A DNA stretch of 64,000 nt from Psychrobacillus sp040274765 (GTDB lineage: Bacteria > Bacillota > Bacilli > Bacillales_A > Planococcaceae), in NCBI GenBank assembly GCA_040274765.1, contig JBEMAY010000006.1, positions 11,569-75,568 on the forward strand. The letters are read 5' to 3'. A program made the position numbers and the translations under genes. Below are positions 18,284-27,233 of the stretch, in pieces (within the stretch, counting starts at the first letter, position 1; every line of letters begins with the position of its first letter). Under the pieces are notes generated by a model. That model was not told the DNA's origin and did not search any database. It saw only the letters and a list, made by a program, of their open reading frames with translations.

Positions 18284-18708
18284 TAGCTATCATCCTCACT
18301 TATGCTTAAAATTATCGTAACGAGCACCCCAACTACCGTTAAGGCAACTCCTGCTTCAAAAATTGTGACAGTTGTTAGCTCTGTTTTACCGAAGATAGGC
18401 AAATCAAAATAGGCGAATGTTTGAGACATAAAAGGAACCCCAAATAGCAGAGAACCTAAACCTGTCCCAGTAGCCAATAATACGCCTACAGCGGCTACCA
18501 GCTTAAAGTCTAAGGGAAGACTTTTTTGAACCTTTTCCATGCCATTTGATAAGTATAGAAGAACGAACGCAGAAGCTAATACCAGTCCTCCGATGAAGCC
18601 TCCCCCTGGTGTATTATGACCCGAAAGAAATAAATAAACTCCAAAGGTCAAGATGATAAAAACACCTATTTTAGCAACGTTGCGTAGAATTACATCATTG
18701 ATTTTCAC
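18283..18708 (-). CDS. mrpB: Mrp antiporter subunit B
   Basis: 141 residues with four helices and the MnhB/MrpB signature GHNTPGGGFIGGLVLASAF near residues 29-47. The second conserved block is FEAGVALTVVGV close to the C-terminus. It overlaps mrpA by 14 bp and shares TAATG with mrpC. It forms the inner part of the A-B fused region seen in other Mrp types; here A and B are separate (seven-gene, group 1 layout). Confidence 0.95.
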   Translation of the reverse strand: MKINDVILRNVAKIGVFIILTFGVYLFLSGHNTPGGGFIGGLVLASAFVLLYLSNGMEKVQKSLPLDFKLVAAVGVLLATGTGLGSLLFGVPFMSQTFAYFDLPIFGKTELTTVTIFEAGVALTVVGVLVTIILSISEDDS

Positions 18709-21106
18709 TGTCGGTGTCCTCCTTTTTCGCTCTAAGCTTAATCATGGTATAAACACCTAAGCCTGCTATAAAAAGAACAACTACTTCAAGCATCGTATCA
18801 AAACCACGGAAATCCCCTAATATAGCATTTACTATATTAGTTCCTCCCGCTAGGTTATAAGCGTCTTCAAACAGATAAGAAATTCGCTCAAATTGGTCGT
18901 AATTTAGCACAGACAAGCCTACTAAAACTACTACTAGCCCTACCCCAATAGATATAATGGCATTCATATTTTTCGTTTTGGATGATACCTTTTCTTTTTT
19001 CCAATCTGGTAAATGTGAAAATGCCAAAAGGAAAAGTGCAGTAGTAACCGATTCCACTACCAATTGTGTTAATGCTAAATCTGGCGCTCTAAATAGGACA
19101 AAGAAAATAGCTACTGTGTATCCTAAAACTCCATTTAGTAAAGTTGCTGTAATTCTCGATTTAGCAAATAACATGGCTAAGCTAGCAATAACCATAATTA
19201 CTACTAAAATGATCTCATATGTCCTAAACTTTGCACTTGGAGTAGTATCGAATGAAAAAGCTCCAGACAAGATCAAATAACCACCAACTGTTGCGACAAA
19301 AAATATATAAATGTACATAAGGTAGTCTCTTAAGTAGCCCGTCATATAGGTTTTTGTTGCAACCGTGGACTGTCTCTCCGAGAAGCTTAAAAAATTCATA
19401 TATAAAGCGTTAAAGGAATATTTCTGCGGTAGTAAGGTATAAATGGGTCTCCAATATTTTAAAACTTTAAAAAGAAGAAAACCTACTACTATTACCCCGA
19501 TTGTCATCTGAAGTTCCGTTTCAAATCCATGCCAAGCATAGATGGATGGAGTTAGCTTTTCTGGATCTCCAAAGGTCGGATAAACACTAGCCATTGCTGG
19601 TTTCAACAAATAATTACCGACTAAATTCGGAAAGAAGAATATGCCTACTACTAAAATTGTTAGGATAGTTGGTGAAATAAGCATACCAATTGGTGCTTCA
19701 TGAATTGGTTTATCCAGCTTTTCAGGCTGTGCTTTCCCTAAAAAAGTTTTAAAGATGAAAACCATACAATACACAAATGTTAGTACACTTCCCACCCAAG
19801 CAATAACCGGGAATATTACACCCCATGACTGCAAGGAGAAAACATCTGCTTCCATGATCGAAATGGTAGCTGTAAAGAACATTTCCTTACTTAAAAAGCC
19901 ATTAAAAGGTGGCAGTCCTGCCATTGACAGACTTCCAATTGTACCAACTGTAAAGGTAATTGGCATAAACGTCATTAGCCCACCTAGTCGGCGAATATCA
20001 CGTGTTCCGAGCTCGTGGTCAAGTATACCAACGACCATGAACAGCGCACCCTTAAAAGTAGAATGGTTAATCAAATGAAATAGCGCAGCAAACGTTGCTT
20101 GCGTATAGATGACGGACTCCTCAGAATAGCCGTATTGTAAAGCAACTGAACCAAGGCCTAACAAGCTCATAATTAACCCAAGCTGACTAACTGTAGAGAA
20201 AGCTAGCAGTGCCTTTAAATCGGTTTGCTTCACAGCATTAAAGGATCCCCAGAACATAGTGATCATACCAACCATACTTACTGTCCAAAACCATGTTTGA
20301 TCTACACCGAAAATAGGTGTAAAGCGAGCTACCAAATATATACCTGCCTTAACCATTGTTGCTGAGTGTAGATATGCACTAACTGGGGTCGGAGCTTCCA
20401 TCGCATCTGGTAACCAAATATGAAAAGGAAACTGCGCAGACTTCGTAAAGGCACCCAATAGGATTAACAATAAGGCTGGTATAAATAAGTCGTGGCTCGT
20501 TATTTCTAATGCAATTGGAATAATTTCGCGAATACTGAATGTGCCAGTCATTGTATAAAGCATAATAAACCCGACCAGCATTGCAATACCACCACTAACC
20601 GTAATAAGCATTGCCTTTTGTGCCCCTTGTCTAGATGCATTTCGATGACTCCAGAAAGCTATTAATAGGAACGAGGATACACTTGTTAATTCCCAAAATA
20701 CATATAAAACCATTAAATTATCGGAAAATACAACGCCGAGCATTGCGCCCATAAAGAGTAGCAAATAGCAATAAAAATTATGGAGAGATTCTTTACTAGA
20801 AAGATAAAAAATAGAATAAATGATAACTAAACTACCTACACCAGTAATAAGCAAACCTAATATGATACTTAGACCATCTAAATAAGTGGTGAAATTAATA
20901 TCCAACGAGGGGATCCAATGGTATGTATTATAGTATGTTTTTCCACTTGCAATAGAGGGAATAAAACTTGCAAGCATTACAAACAAAATGGTTGGTACTA
21001 ACAAGACAAGCCAGCCAATATGTATTTTTTTCAAATATCTATAAAAAACGGGTATAGTTGCAGCTACTATAAATGGGAATATAATAGCAAAGTTAATTGA
21101 AAACAA
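18695..21106 (-). CDS. mrpA: Mrp Na+/H+ antiporter subunit A
   Basis: 803 residues, the usual MrpA size. The first 600 or so are ND5-like, with FWELTSVSSFLLIAFW near 140-155, the key lysine segment KSAQFPFHIWLPDAMEAPTP near 225-245 and HLINHSTFKGALFMVVG. The final 200 form the MrpA-specific domain with APDLALTQLVVESVTTALFL. The complex exchanges cytoplasmic Na+ for protons and supports alkali and salt tolerance. The TTG start is set by AGGAGG seven bases upstream. It leads the operon mrpABCDEFG. Confidence 0.95.
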   Translation of the reverse strand: MFSINFAIIFPFIVAATIPVFYRYLKKIHIGWLVLLVPTILFVMLASFIPSIASGKTYYNTYHWIPSLDINFTTYLDGLSIILGLLITGVGSLVIIYSIFYLSSKESLHNFYCYLLLFMGAMLGVVFSDNLMVLYVFWELTSVSSFLLIAFWSHRNASRQGAQKAMLITVSGGIAMLVGFIMLYTMTGTFSIREIIPIALEITSHDLFIPALLLILLGAFTKSAQFPFHIWLPDAMEAPTPVSAYLHSATMVKAGIYLVARFTPIFGVDQTWFWTVSMVGMITMFWGSFNAVKQTDLKALLAFSTVSQLGLIMSLLGLGSVALQYGYSEESVIYTQATFAALFHLINHSTFKGALFMVVGILDHELGTRDIRRLGGLMTFMPITFTVGTIGSLSMAGLPPFNGFLSKEMFFTATISIMEADVFSLQSWGVIFPVIAWVGSVLTFVYCMVFIFKTFLGKAQPEKLDKPIHEAPIGMLISPTILTILVVGIFFFPNLVGNYLLKPAMASVYPTFGDPEKLTPSIYAWHGFETELQMTIGVIVVGFLLFKVLKYWRPIYTLLPQKYSFNALYMNFLSFSERQSTVATKTYMTGYLRDYLMYIYIFFVATVGGYLILSGAFSFDTTPSAKFRTYEIILVVIMVIASLAMLFAKSRITATLLNGVLGYTVAIFFVLFRAPDLALTQLVVESVTTALFLLAFSHLPDWKKEKVSSKTKNMNAIISIGVGLVVVLVGLSVLNYDQFERISYLFEDAYNLAGGTNIVNAILGDFRGFDTMLEVVVLFIAGLGVYTMIKLRAKKEDTDSENQ

Positions 21107-21610
21107 TTGTTAACCTCCTATTTCCATATAATGTATGAAAATTCTATATAGAAAGATTTATTTCATTTGAAAGAGAGACTTGACTATTAGGGTAACTAGT
21201 TGCATAATAGGATTCCATATGGGGTTCATATGAATGTCAGTAGAATAAGAGGTATAAATCATAGCCACTTTTTTGGCATGATTTTACGTTAATATCAATG
21301 GCTAAGCTAGAATAACTATTTTATATTCGGTAGCCTGATCATAGAGGGTAAAACCAGCGCATAAGAGACTAAATTTTACAATCTCTACATGCAGTTATAT
21401 TAAGGAGAAAAGTTCAATATATATAGAAACGTTTTTTATCTTTTGGACTCCTTAACGTTAATTAATAGTATATTCTTGTTTTTCCTAAGTAAATTATACA
21501 CTAAATCATACTTCTCTGCACTTATAGTGTTTGATATAGCTTATAATTTGCATTATTTTGTACATGTCACTAGAATAGATGAGACTAAGATAAATGGGGT
21601 GTAGACAACC
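21107..21610. other. 504-bp AT-rich intergenic region with several inverted repeats
   Basis: No convincing gene is present. Visible structure: a 24-bp imperfect palindrome at 21212-21235 (two CATATG cores); a hairpin at 21256-21285 (AAATCAT-A-GCCA with TGGCATGATTT); a hairpin at 21359-21392 (GCAT/ATGC plus AGAGA/TCTCT with an internal loop); and complementary 8-mers TTAAGGAG (21400) and CTCCTTAA (21448). The region must hold the divergent promoters of mrpA and the USP gene. Which strand carries the structures, and whether they act as RNA, is unknown. I could not match them to a known riboswitch. Confidence 0.45.
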
Positions 21611-22294
21611 GTGAAACGCACAAAAGGTAGGATGGATGAAAGTATACTTGTCTGCGTATACTATGGACCAAATGGTGAACGACTTATTAGAAGAGGACAT
21701 AAAATGGCTAGCATAATGGACTGCCCTCTTTATATATTAACTGTGGATCCACTTCCATACGATGCTTTCGATGCAGAAAAGTCAGGTTACGTAGATCAAT
21801 GGAAAGCTTTAGCAGAAGAACTTGAGGTGGAAGAATTTATCATTCGTGATAACGAAAAACGCCCTTCTCCTAAGGTGATTAAAGAAGTTGCTCATAACCT
21901 GAATATTACTCAAATAATTATTGGACAAACCGCTCAAAGTCGATGGGAAGAAATCACTAAGGGATCGTTTATGAATGTCTTGTTAAAAGAAATTCCTTTT
22001 GTCGATTTCCATGTAGTATCAGTTGAACGTGCTATAAAAGATGAAGAAGAAGGTGTCTTTGAAAAAGGAGTAAGAGCCTATTTAGTGAATGATGGAGACA
22101 CTTACAAGGTTTCCTTTACTTGTGCCAAGAATATGTGCCAAGAAGGAATATTCTTCAAGGAAATAGGGACAGATTTTGATAATGGGATTTTTAAATTTAT
22201 GCATAATAATAAAATGCAACAAGTTCATATCCAAGACAACTTAGTTACAGACCCTTCCCAAGTACCAGACGATTGTACATTAAAAGCGAGATAA
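21611..22294 (+). CDS. Stand-alone universal stress protein domain, KdpD-like
   Basis: 227 residues. Residues about 12-140 have the USP fold seen in the cytoplasmic input region of the K+ sensor kinase KdpD: ILVCVYYGPNGERLIRRG at the start, LYILTVDP in the second strand, and IIIGQTAQSRWEE, the ATP-loop-like GQ(S/T)x(R/K)S segment. The remaining 85 residues form an extra domain I do not recognise, ending CTLKAR. There is no kinase domain or membrane helix. The start is GTG with a GGGGTG site nine bases upstream. Its position divergent from an Na+/H+ antiporter suggests a role in ion or pH stress, which is inference. Confidence 0.78.
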   Translation: MKRTKGRMDESILVCVYYGPNGERLIRRGHKMASIMDCPLYILTVDPLPYDAFDAEKSGYVDQWKALAEELEVEEFIIRDNEKRPSPKVIKEVAHNLNITQIIIGQTAQSRWEEITKGSFMNVLLKEIPFVDFHVVSVERAIKDEEEGVFEKGVRAYLVNDGDTYKVSFTCAKNMCQEGIFFKEIGTDFDNGIFKFMHNNKMQQVHIQDNLVTDPSQVPDDCTLKAR

Positions 22295-22299
22295 CATAT

Positions 22300-22346
22300 A
22301 AAAGAGACTGTAAACTAATTCGCTAGAAGTTGGTTTACAGTCTTTT
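22300..22346 (+). terminator. Terminator of the USP gene
   Basis: AAAGACTGTAAACtAA-type arms pair with TTgGTTTACAGTCTTT, followed by TTTTTG. Confidence 0.75.
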
Positions 22347-22386
22347 TGTTTTGTATCATCTTAACCTCCAATTTAAATTACCTCTC

Positions 22387-23589
22387 CTACGACCTTCTAT
22401 CCTTCGGCAAGGCAAATGCTACCACTCCTAGCAAGGGAAGAAGCGATACTACCACCATGGTCGAATAAATTCCGATGTAGTCCATAAGAATACCAATAAG
22501 TACAGATCCTAAGGCACCCATTCCAAATGCCAATCCAACTGTTAGACCAGCCATTGTTCCAATTTTGTTTGGCACTAGTTCCTGAGCATAAACAACCGTC
22601 ACTGAAAAGCTGAGCATTATTAAAAATCCAATAGCAGTTAGCAATAACAAAATAGCCCAAACAGGCACATAAGGTAATACAAGACATAGAGGAATTGGGA
22701 CAACAGTTGAAATCACTATTACTTTTTTCCTTCCAATCTTGTCCGCCATAGGTCCTCCAAAAAAAGTCCCTACTGCTCCTACAGCAAGAAACAGGAAGAC
22801 AATTAGCTGACCTCTCTCCGTAACAAAGTTGTAATTCTCCGTTAAATGAAATATATAAAAGCTAGTAATATTCGTTACATAAAAAGAACGTACAAATATG
22901 ATAATCATTAAAAGTCCAAGAGCAATGCCTACTTGTTTCTTAGTTAGTGTAGGCAACGAAGATATGAATGCTTTTTTCCTAGCTGACAAATTCGCTTCAT
23001 TCAACTGCGCCTTATACCAGCTTGAAATTTTACTTAACAAGAAAATGCCAATCGCTGCTACGATTAAAAACAATGCAGCTCCCCTTTGTCCTAGTGGAAT
23101 TAGGATAAAAGCACTGATGAGTGGGGCCAACGCTTGTCCAGAATTACCTCCCACCTGATAAATAGACTGAGAGAGTCCTCTCTTATTACCTGCTGCCATA
23201 TAAGAAACTCTCGATCCTTCGGGATGAAAGACAGCCGAACCTAATCCCAAAAACAACACAGCAATAATTATTATCCAGTAATCCGCTGCAAAAGCCAGCC
23301 CGACCACTCCGATAAATGAGCTTACCATTCCTAGAGGAAGTGCATAAGGCATTGGTTTTTTATCACTTATAAAGCCTACAACTGGCTGTAGTAAAGAAGC
23401 AACCATATTAAGTGCAAACGAAATAAAACCTAGCTGAGTAAAGGTTAATCCAATTTCATCTTTTAAAATTGGGAACATGGCTGGAACGATCGATTGTAGC
23501 GTGTCATTAAATAAATGGCATATGCCCATGGCTACCATAATCGGATAAATAGGATTTCCCTGTTTATCTGGAGATGCTGTTTGCGACAA
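22387..23589 (-). CDS. MFS exporter, fosmidomycin-resistance (Fsr) family
   Basis: About 400 residues with twelve membrane segments. Fsr landmarks are GICHLFNDTLQSIVPAMFP in helix 1, GFISFALNMVASLLQPVVG and FHPEGSRVSYMAAGNKRG after helix 4. The family exports fosmidomycin in E. coli; native substrates are unknown. The frame stays open to an ATG at 23625, but that codon has no ribosome site and sits three bases from a TATAAT. The in-frame TTG at 23589 has AGGGAAG nine bases upstream and is preferred with moderate certainty. It is a single gene, divergent from the DUF421 gene. Confidence 0.85.
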   Translation of the reverse strand: MSQTASPDKQGNPIYPIMVAMGICHLFNDTLQSIVPAMFPILKDEIGLTFTQLGFISFALNMVASLLQPVVGFISDKKPMPYALPLGMVSSFIGVVGLAFAADYWIIIIAVLFLGLGSAVFHPEGSRVSYMAAGNKRGLSQSIYQVGGNSGQALAPLISAFILIPLGQRGAALFLIVAAIGIFLLSKISSWYKAQLNEANLSARKKAFISSLPTLTKKQVGIALGLLMIIIFVRSFYVTNITSFYIFHLTENYNFVTERGQLIVFLFLAVGAVGTFFGGPMADKIGRKKVIVISTVVPIPLCLVLPYVPVWAILLLLTAIGFLIMLSFSVTVVYAQELVPNKIGTMAGLTVGLAFGMGALGSVLIGILMDYIGIYSTMVVVSLLPLLGVVAFALPKDRRS

Positions 23590-23734
23590 ATCTGCACACT
23601 TCCCTATAAAAGTATTTAGTTTCATTATTATATCGCAAAATTATTGTTTTTATAAAATTTACCTTAAAGGAATAGTTAGAAGTATATGGGTCACACTAGG
23701 AAGAAGTATTTCTAGTTGAAGGAGTATAGACAAA

Positions 23735-24433
23735 ATGGGCGATATTAATTTTTGGGAAATGATTTGGAGAACAACCATTTCATTTGCTGTTTTGCTTTTT
23801 TTAGCACGTATAATGGGGAAGAAGCAAATAAGCCAACTAACTTTCTTCCATTACATTACAGGAATAACGATAGGCTCTATTGCATCAGAAATCGCTTCAC
23901 AAAAAGAAACTCCCTTTGTGGACGGAGTTATTTCACTTATATGGTGGGCAATACTTACAATCCTTATGACCTACATTTCGCAGCTTTCTCCTAAAATCCG
24001 CTTACTTCTAGATGATGAGCCTACCATTATTGTTAAGGACGGAAAAATATCTTTAAAGTCCTTAAAATCTGCACGTATGAATATGGACGATGTCATGATG
24101 TTATTAAGAGAGCAATCCATTTTTTCCATAGATGACGTACAGTTCGCAGTATTGGAAACGAACGGAGAGCTTAGTGTTTTTAAAAAGCCTGCAGAACAAG
24201 GTGCAACTAAACAAGATGTGAAGGCAGATCTTTCATTGCCTAAATATATGCCTACCGAAATTATATCAGACGGTAAAATTATTCATAAAAATCTCAAAGA
24301 GATGAATTTGGACGAAGATTGGATAATGAAAAAATTACGGAAGCAAGGTATTCAATCAGTTAAAGAAGTATACTTTGCACAATTACAAACAAACGGCTCC
24401 CTTTCCATTAACTTAAAAGATAACGGATTATAG
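23735..24433 (+). CDS. DUF421 membrane protein (YetF-like)
   Basis: 232 residues. Three N-terminal membrane helices (about 10-85) contain LARIMGKKQISQLTFFHYI, typical of DUF421/YetF. Two related cytoplasmic beta-alpha domains follow: DDVMMLLREQSIFSIDDVQFAVLETNG and the second copy with DEDWIMKKLRKQGIQSVKEVYFAQLQTNG (only key parts: LLREQ..I and LRKQGI). The two copies show the usual internal duplication of YetF proteins. The family is linked to spores or stress in Bacillus, with no defined activity. A single gene with its own terminator. Confidence 0.85.
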   Translation: MGDINFWEMIWRTTISFAVLLFLARIMGKKQISQLTFFHYITGITIGSIASEIASQKETPFVDGVISLIWWAILTILMTYISQLSPKIRLLLDDEPTIIVKDGKISLKSLKSARMNMDDVMMLLREQSIFSIDDVQFAVLETNGELSVFKKPAEQGATKQDVKADLSLPKYMPTEIISDGKIIHKNLKEMNLDEDWIMKKLRKQGIQSVKEVYFAQLQTNGSLSINLKDNGL

Positions 24434-24458
24434 AATAACAACTTTATAAAGTAAAAAA

Positions 24459-24496
24459 GTAAAGGTATGGAGAATTTCTACTCCATACCTTTTGCT
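24459..24496. terminator. Bidirectional terminator
   Basis: The stem AAAGGTATGGAG / CTCCATACCTTT lies between the convergent DUF421 and GH3 genes. Confidence 0.82.
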
Positions 24497-24519
24497 TCCT
24501 TTTAAATAGGAAGCTTTTA

Positions 24520-26184
24520 TTATTTCAAAATATTGTTCGTAAACTCATTCGTCAAATTATTTATCTCTTCTATATTAATAGAGGACAGCTGATCGTTGCT
24601 CAGTCGGTACTTTTGTTTTAAATGAAGAATACGTTCCACACTTTTATTAATCTGTTCTTCTTTTATTTCTCCATTACGCACAGCATCTGAAATAGCCTGA
24701 ATTGCTCTATCTATCTTTTCATAGTCATGAGCGATTAATACAATATCATTGCCCGCCTTTATAGCTTCTACTGCCGCCTCTCCTATTTCATAATTATTTA
24801 AGATAGCCTTCATCGTCATATCATCCGTCATGACGACTCCTTCGTATTGCATACGTTCACGAAGTATATCTGTAATAACCTTTTTCGAGATGGAGGAAGG
24901 CATACTATCATCTATTTCTGGTAATAATATATGGCCTACCATGACAACATCTGCTCCGTTTTGAATTGCATTTTGAAAAGGAATTAATTCTAACGACTCT
25001 AGTTCCTTTAAATTCTTATTTACTATCGGAAGTTCTACATGGGAATCTACTTCTGTGTCTCCATGACCAGGAAAATGCTTAATAACCGAAATAACATTTT
25101 GACTTTGTAAACCCTTCATAGTAGAAATACCAAACTCACTCACCACTTGAGGGTCGCTTCCAAAGGAACGATCACCAATAATAGGATTGTTAGGATTGCT
25201 GTCTACGTCCATTACAGGAGCAAAGTCTAGGTTAAATCCATAAGCATTTAATTGCCTTCCTAATAACACCCCTAAGTGGTTTGCAAAATCTAGATTATTT
25301 TTTTGACCAATTTGTTTGTTTGTCGGTAAATCATTAAGTTCCGGAATTCTAGTTACCCGACCTCCCTCTTGGTCTACTCCTAAAAATAGTGGAGGGTCTC
25401 CTTCCTGATTCTCAGCCTTTAAGGAATTCAGTAAAGTGACGATCTGGTTTGCATTCACTAAGTTATCTTTAAAAAGGATAACACCACCGACCTTATCCTC
25501 CCTAACCATTCTCCTACCTTCCTCCGATAATACAACTCCATCAATACCACCAAAAATCATTTGACCTATTTTTTCTTCTAGGGTCATAGCGTCTACTGGA
25601 GAATTTTTTAAAGGTGCGCTTGCTTCCTTTAAATCTGTGTACACCGAAATATGATGTACATTTGGATTAGGAGTGCTTTCCGTTGGTTTCGGTAAAATCC
25701 ATTTTAATTGTATGTTTGGAGCTACTTCGTAAACTAAAATCGTTTCTTCTTTCCCCTCATCCTGATAGCTCCTTATCATGTCTGGCTCACCAGCAACTGA
25801 ATGAATATCATTTAACTGAACCTCTTGTATATATGAGGAATTAGTTCTGACATCAAAAACAGTTCCAGAATGATGTCCAATCGTCGCGTAACGTGTTAGA
25901 TAAGTATCATATATATCATTGGAGAGATTACTGCTTTCATCAGGTACTCCCCATAGCTCGTACAATTGTTCCGTGTCCGTCTCGCCAACGATAAAGGGAA
26001 CATTTATAACCTGTCCTTTTTCGGCTAGCTCAAACACTAGAGAGACCACTGCCTGCCCTCCGGTTACTGCTTCCTCTTTATTTATAAACTCCTTAGGCTT
26101 TTCCTCTTTGTTAGTTGTTAAAACTGCTTCTATTATAGTAAAGAAAAATATTACCAATAAGATTACCGCAATTTTTTTTGTCAT
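24520..26184 (-). CDS. Exported DUF4309-GH3 fusion, beta-N-acetylglucosaminidase-like
   Basis: 554 residues from the ATG at 26184, where GGGGG precedes it; the frame extends 14 codons further without a site. Layout: signal anchor (about 5-22); a domain at about 48-185 with the DUF4309/YjgB pattern (INVPFIVGETDTEQLYELWG, then TVFDVRTN); then a GH3 N-terminal catalytic domain (about 195-535). GH3 motifs are GVDQEGGRVTR (269-279), the NagZ-type KHFPGHGDT (369-377) whose histidine acts as the acid/base partner, and VMTDDMTM near 454 with the nucleophile aspartate. It probably removes GlcNAc from muropeptides outside the membrane. The fusion itself is unusual. Confidence 0.85.
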   Translation of the reverse strand: MTKKIAVILLVIFFFTIIEAVLTTNKEEKPKEFINKEEAVTGGQAVVSLVFELAEKGQVINVPFIVGETDTEQLYELWGVPDESSNLSNDIYDTYLTRYATIGHHSGTVFDVRTNSSYIQEVQLNDIHSVAGEPDMIRSYQDEGKEETILVYEVAPNIQLKWILPKPTESTPNPNVHHISVYTDLKEASAPLKNSPVDAMTLEEKIGQMIFGGIDGVVLSEEGRRMVREDKVGGVILFKDNLVNANQIVTLLNSLKAENQEGDPPLFLGVDQEGGRVTRIPELNDLPTNKQIGQKNNLDFANHLGVLLGRQLNAYGFNLDFAPVMDVDSNPNNPIIGDRSFGSDPQVVSEFGISTMKGLQSQNVISVIKHFPGHGDTEVDSHVELPIVNKNLKELESLELIPFQNAIQNGADVVMVGHILLPEIDDSMPSSISKKVITDILRERMQYEGVVMTDDMTMKAILNNYEIGEAAVEAIKAGNDIVLIAHDYEKIDRAIQAISDAVRNGEIKEEQINKSVERILHLKQKYRLSNDQLSSINIEEINNLTNEFTNNILK

Positions 26185-26315
26185 ATTTAAGGCCCCCGAA
26201 CACTCGTCTACCTTATTGTATTTCAATTAGTGTAGCCACTATACCTTTTTTTGTATTATTTATTTGTAATTATTTCAGTAAAGGTATGTATATCAGCTTT
26301 AAAGTGCTTTATTAA

Positions 26316-26341
26316 ACAAAAAAGCCCCTAAACAGGGGACT
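26316..26341 (-). terminator. Terminator of the YqcI/YcgG gene
   Basis: On the minus strand CCCCT, loop GTTT, AGGGG is followed by a T6 run. It is short but well placed, directly after the stop. Confidence 0.7.
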
Positions 26342-27075
26342 TACGCTTGTGATTTATGGCGAAATGGACATTTACCTTGAATCGGCTCTATATCATCACC
26401 TATAAAGGATTGTTTCCATTCGTTATGGGTCGGATCTCCGAAGTGACCGATATCTGGATGCTTAGGGAGCTGATCCCATGCTTCTACACGTTTACGAACT
26501 TTCTCACGTGACATAATACCACCTTTTTCAGTACCTTCTAAGCCTTCAAATATCTTACGCGGCTGAAATCCTAGAACCATTGCATTTCCTAAATGACGAG
26601 TCTTTCGCTTTTTATAAGCAGGAGCATTTCCGAATACAAAGATTGGTTCACCATTGAATCGGAAATCCCATAAGTAGTGATCAGGGTCGCGAGGACTATC
26701 TTCTGGCCATTCAACCTCATCGACTTCATGTAAATACTGAAGTATATCCCAAAATTGCTTTCGGTAATCTTCAATAGAACCCTCTTGCTCAAAAGGCTCA
26801 ACAAATACAAAGAGACCATGTCTCTTATAGTTTGGTAATTTAAATAACTCTAGAAAACCTGCTACTGCAGAAGGTAAATTACTCCAGTCATCTTGACTAA
26901 TATAAGCATAGCGGAGCTCACCTTTCAGTTCGCCGCTCATTCCAAAAAAACATGGAAATGTTTTATCAGTTACCGTATTATGAAATGTTTCGTATTCCTT
27001 ATACAGCCAACTCGGCAAGTCTGTTCTAGTTTTAAAGTCTTCCTTTGTTAATAACGCTTGTTCCTTCGTAATCAT
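26341..27075 (-). CDS. YqcI/YcgG family protein
   Basis: 244 residues, soluble. It has the family hallmarks FPCFFG near residue 40, RYAYIS, VFVEPF in mid-protein, the WDILQYLHEVDE block and a late HDSG-free tail ending GKCPFRHKSQA. The YqcI/YcgG family occurs widely in Bacillales and actinomycetes, and some members resemble haem-degrading or GNTR-linked proteins, but no activity is firmly assigned. It is a single gene between the GH3 fusion and the divergent DDAH-like gene. Confidence 0.8.
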   Translation of the reverse strand: MITKEQALLTKEDFKTRTDLPSWLYKEYETFHNTVTDKTFPCFFGMSGELKGELRYAYISQDDWSNLPSAVAGFLELFKLPNYKRHGLFVFVEPFEQEGSIEDYRKQFWDILQYLHEVDEVEWPEDSPRDPDHYLWDFRFNGEPIFVFGNAPAYKKRKTRHLGNAMVLGFQPRKIFEGLEGTEKGGIMSREKVRKRVEAWDQLPKHPDIGHFGDPTHNEWKQSFIGDDIEPIQGKCPFRHKSQA

Positions 27076-27233
27076 AAAGTTTCCTCCACTATCTTTATTC
27101 GCATTTTTTATTTTTATATGTCTTTACCCTTTCAGCAATTTCCTGAAACAATTAAAAAATTTTTCCAATAGGTTATAAAATACCGATTTGGGGAATATAA
27201 AGGGGGAATGAATAAACTGGAGGATGAATTATA

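Noticed and set aside
21340..21460. c-di-AMP (ydaO) riboswitch upstream of the USP gene
   Set aside because: The conserved core sequences of that riboswitch are not visible; the hairpins found do not match its layout.
22397..22687. Second minus-strand frame inside the Fsr gene
   Set aside because: A shifted frame of a clearly recognisable exporter, with biased cysteine and tryptophan content.
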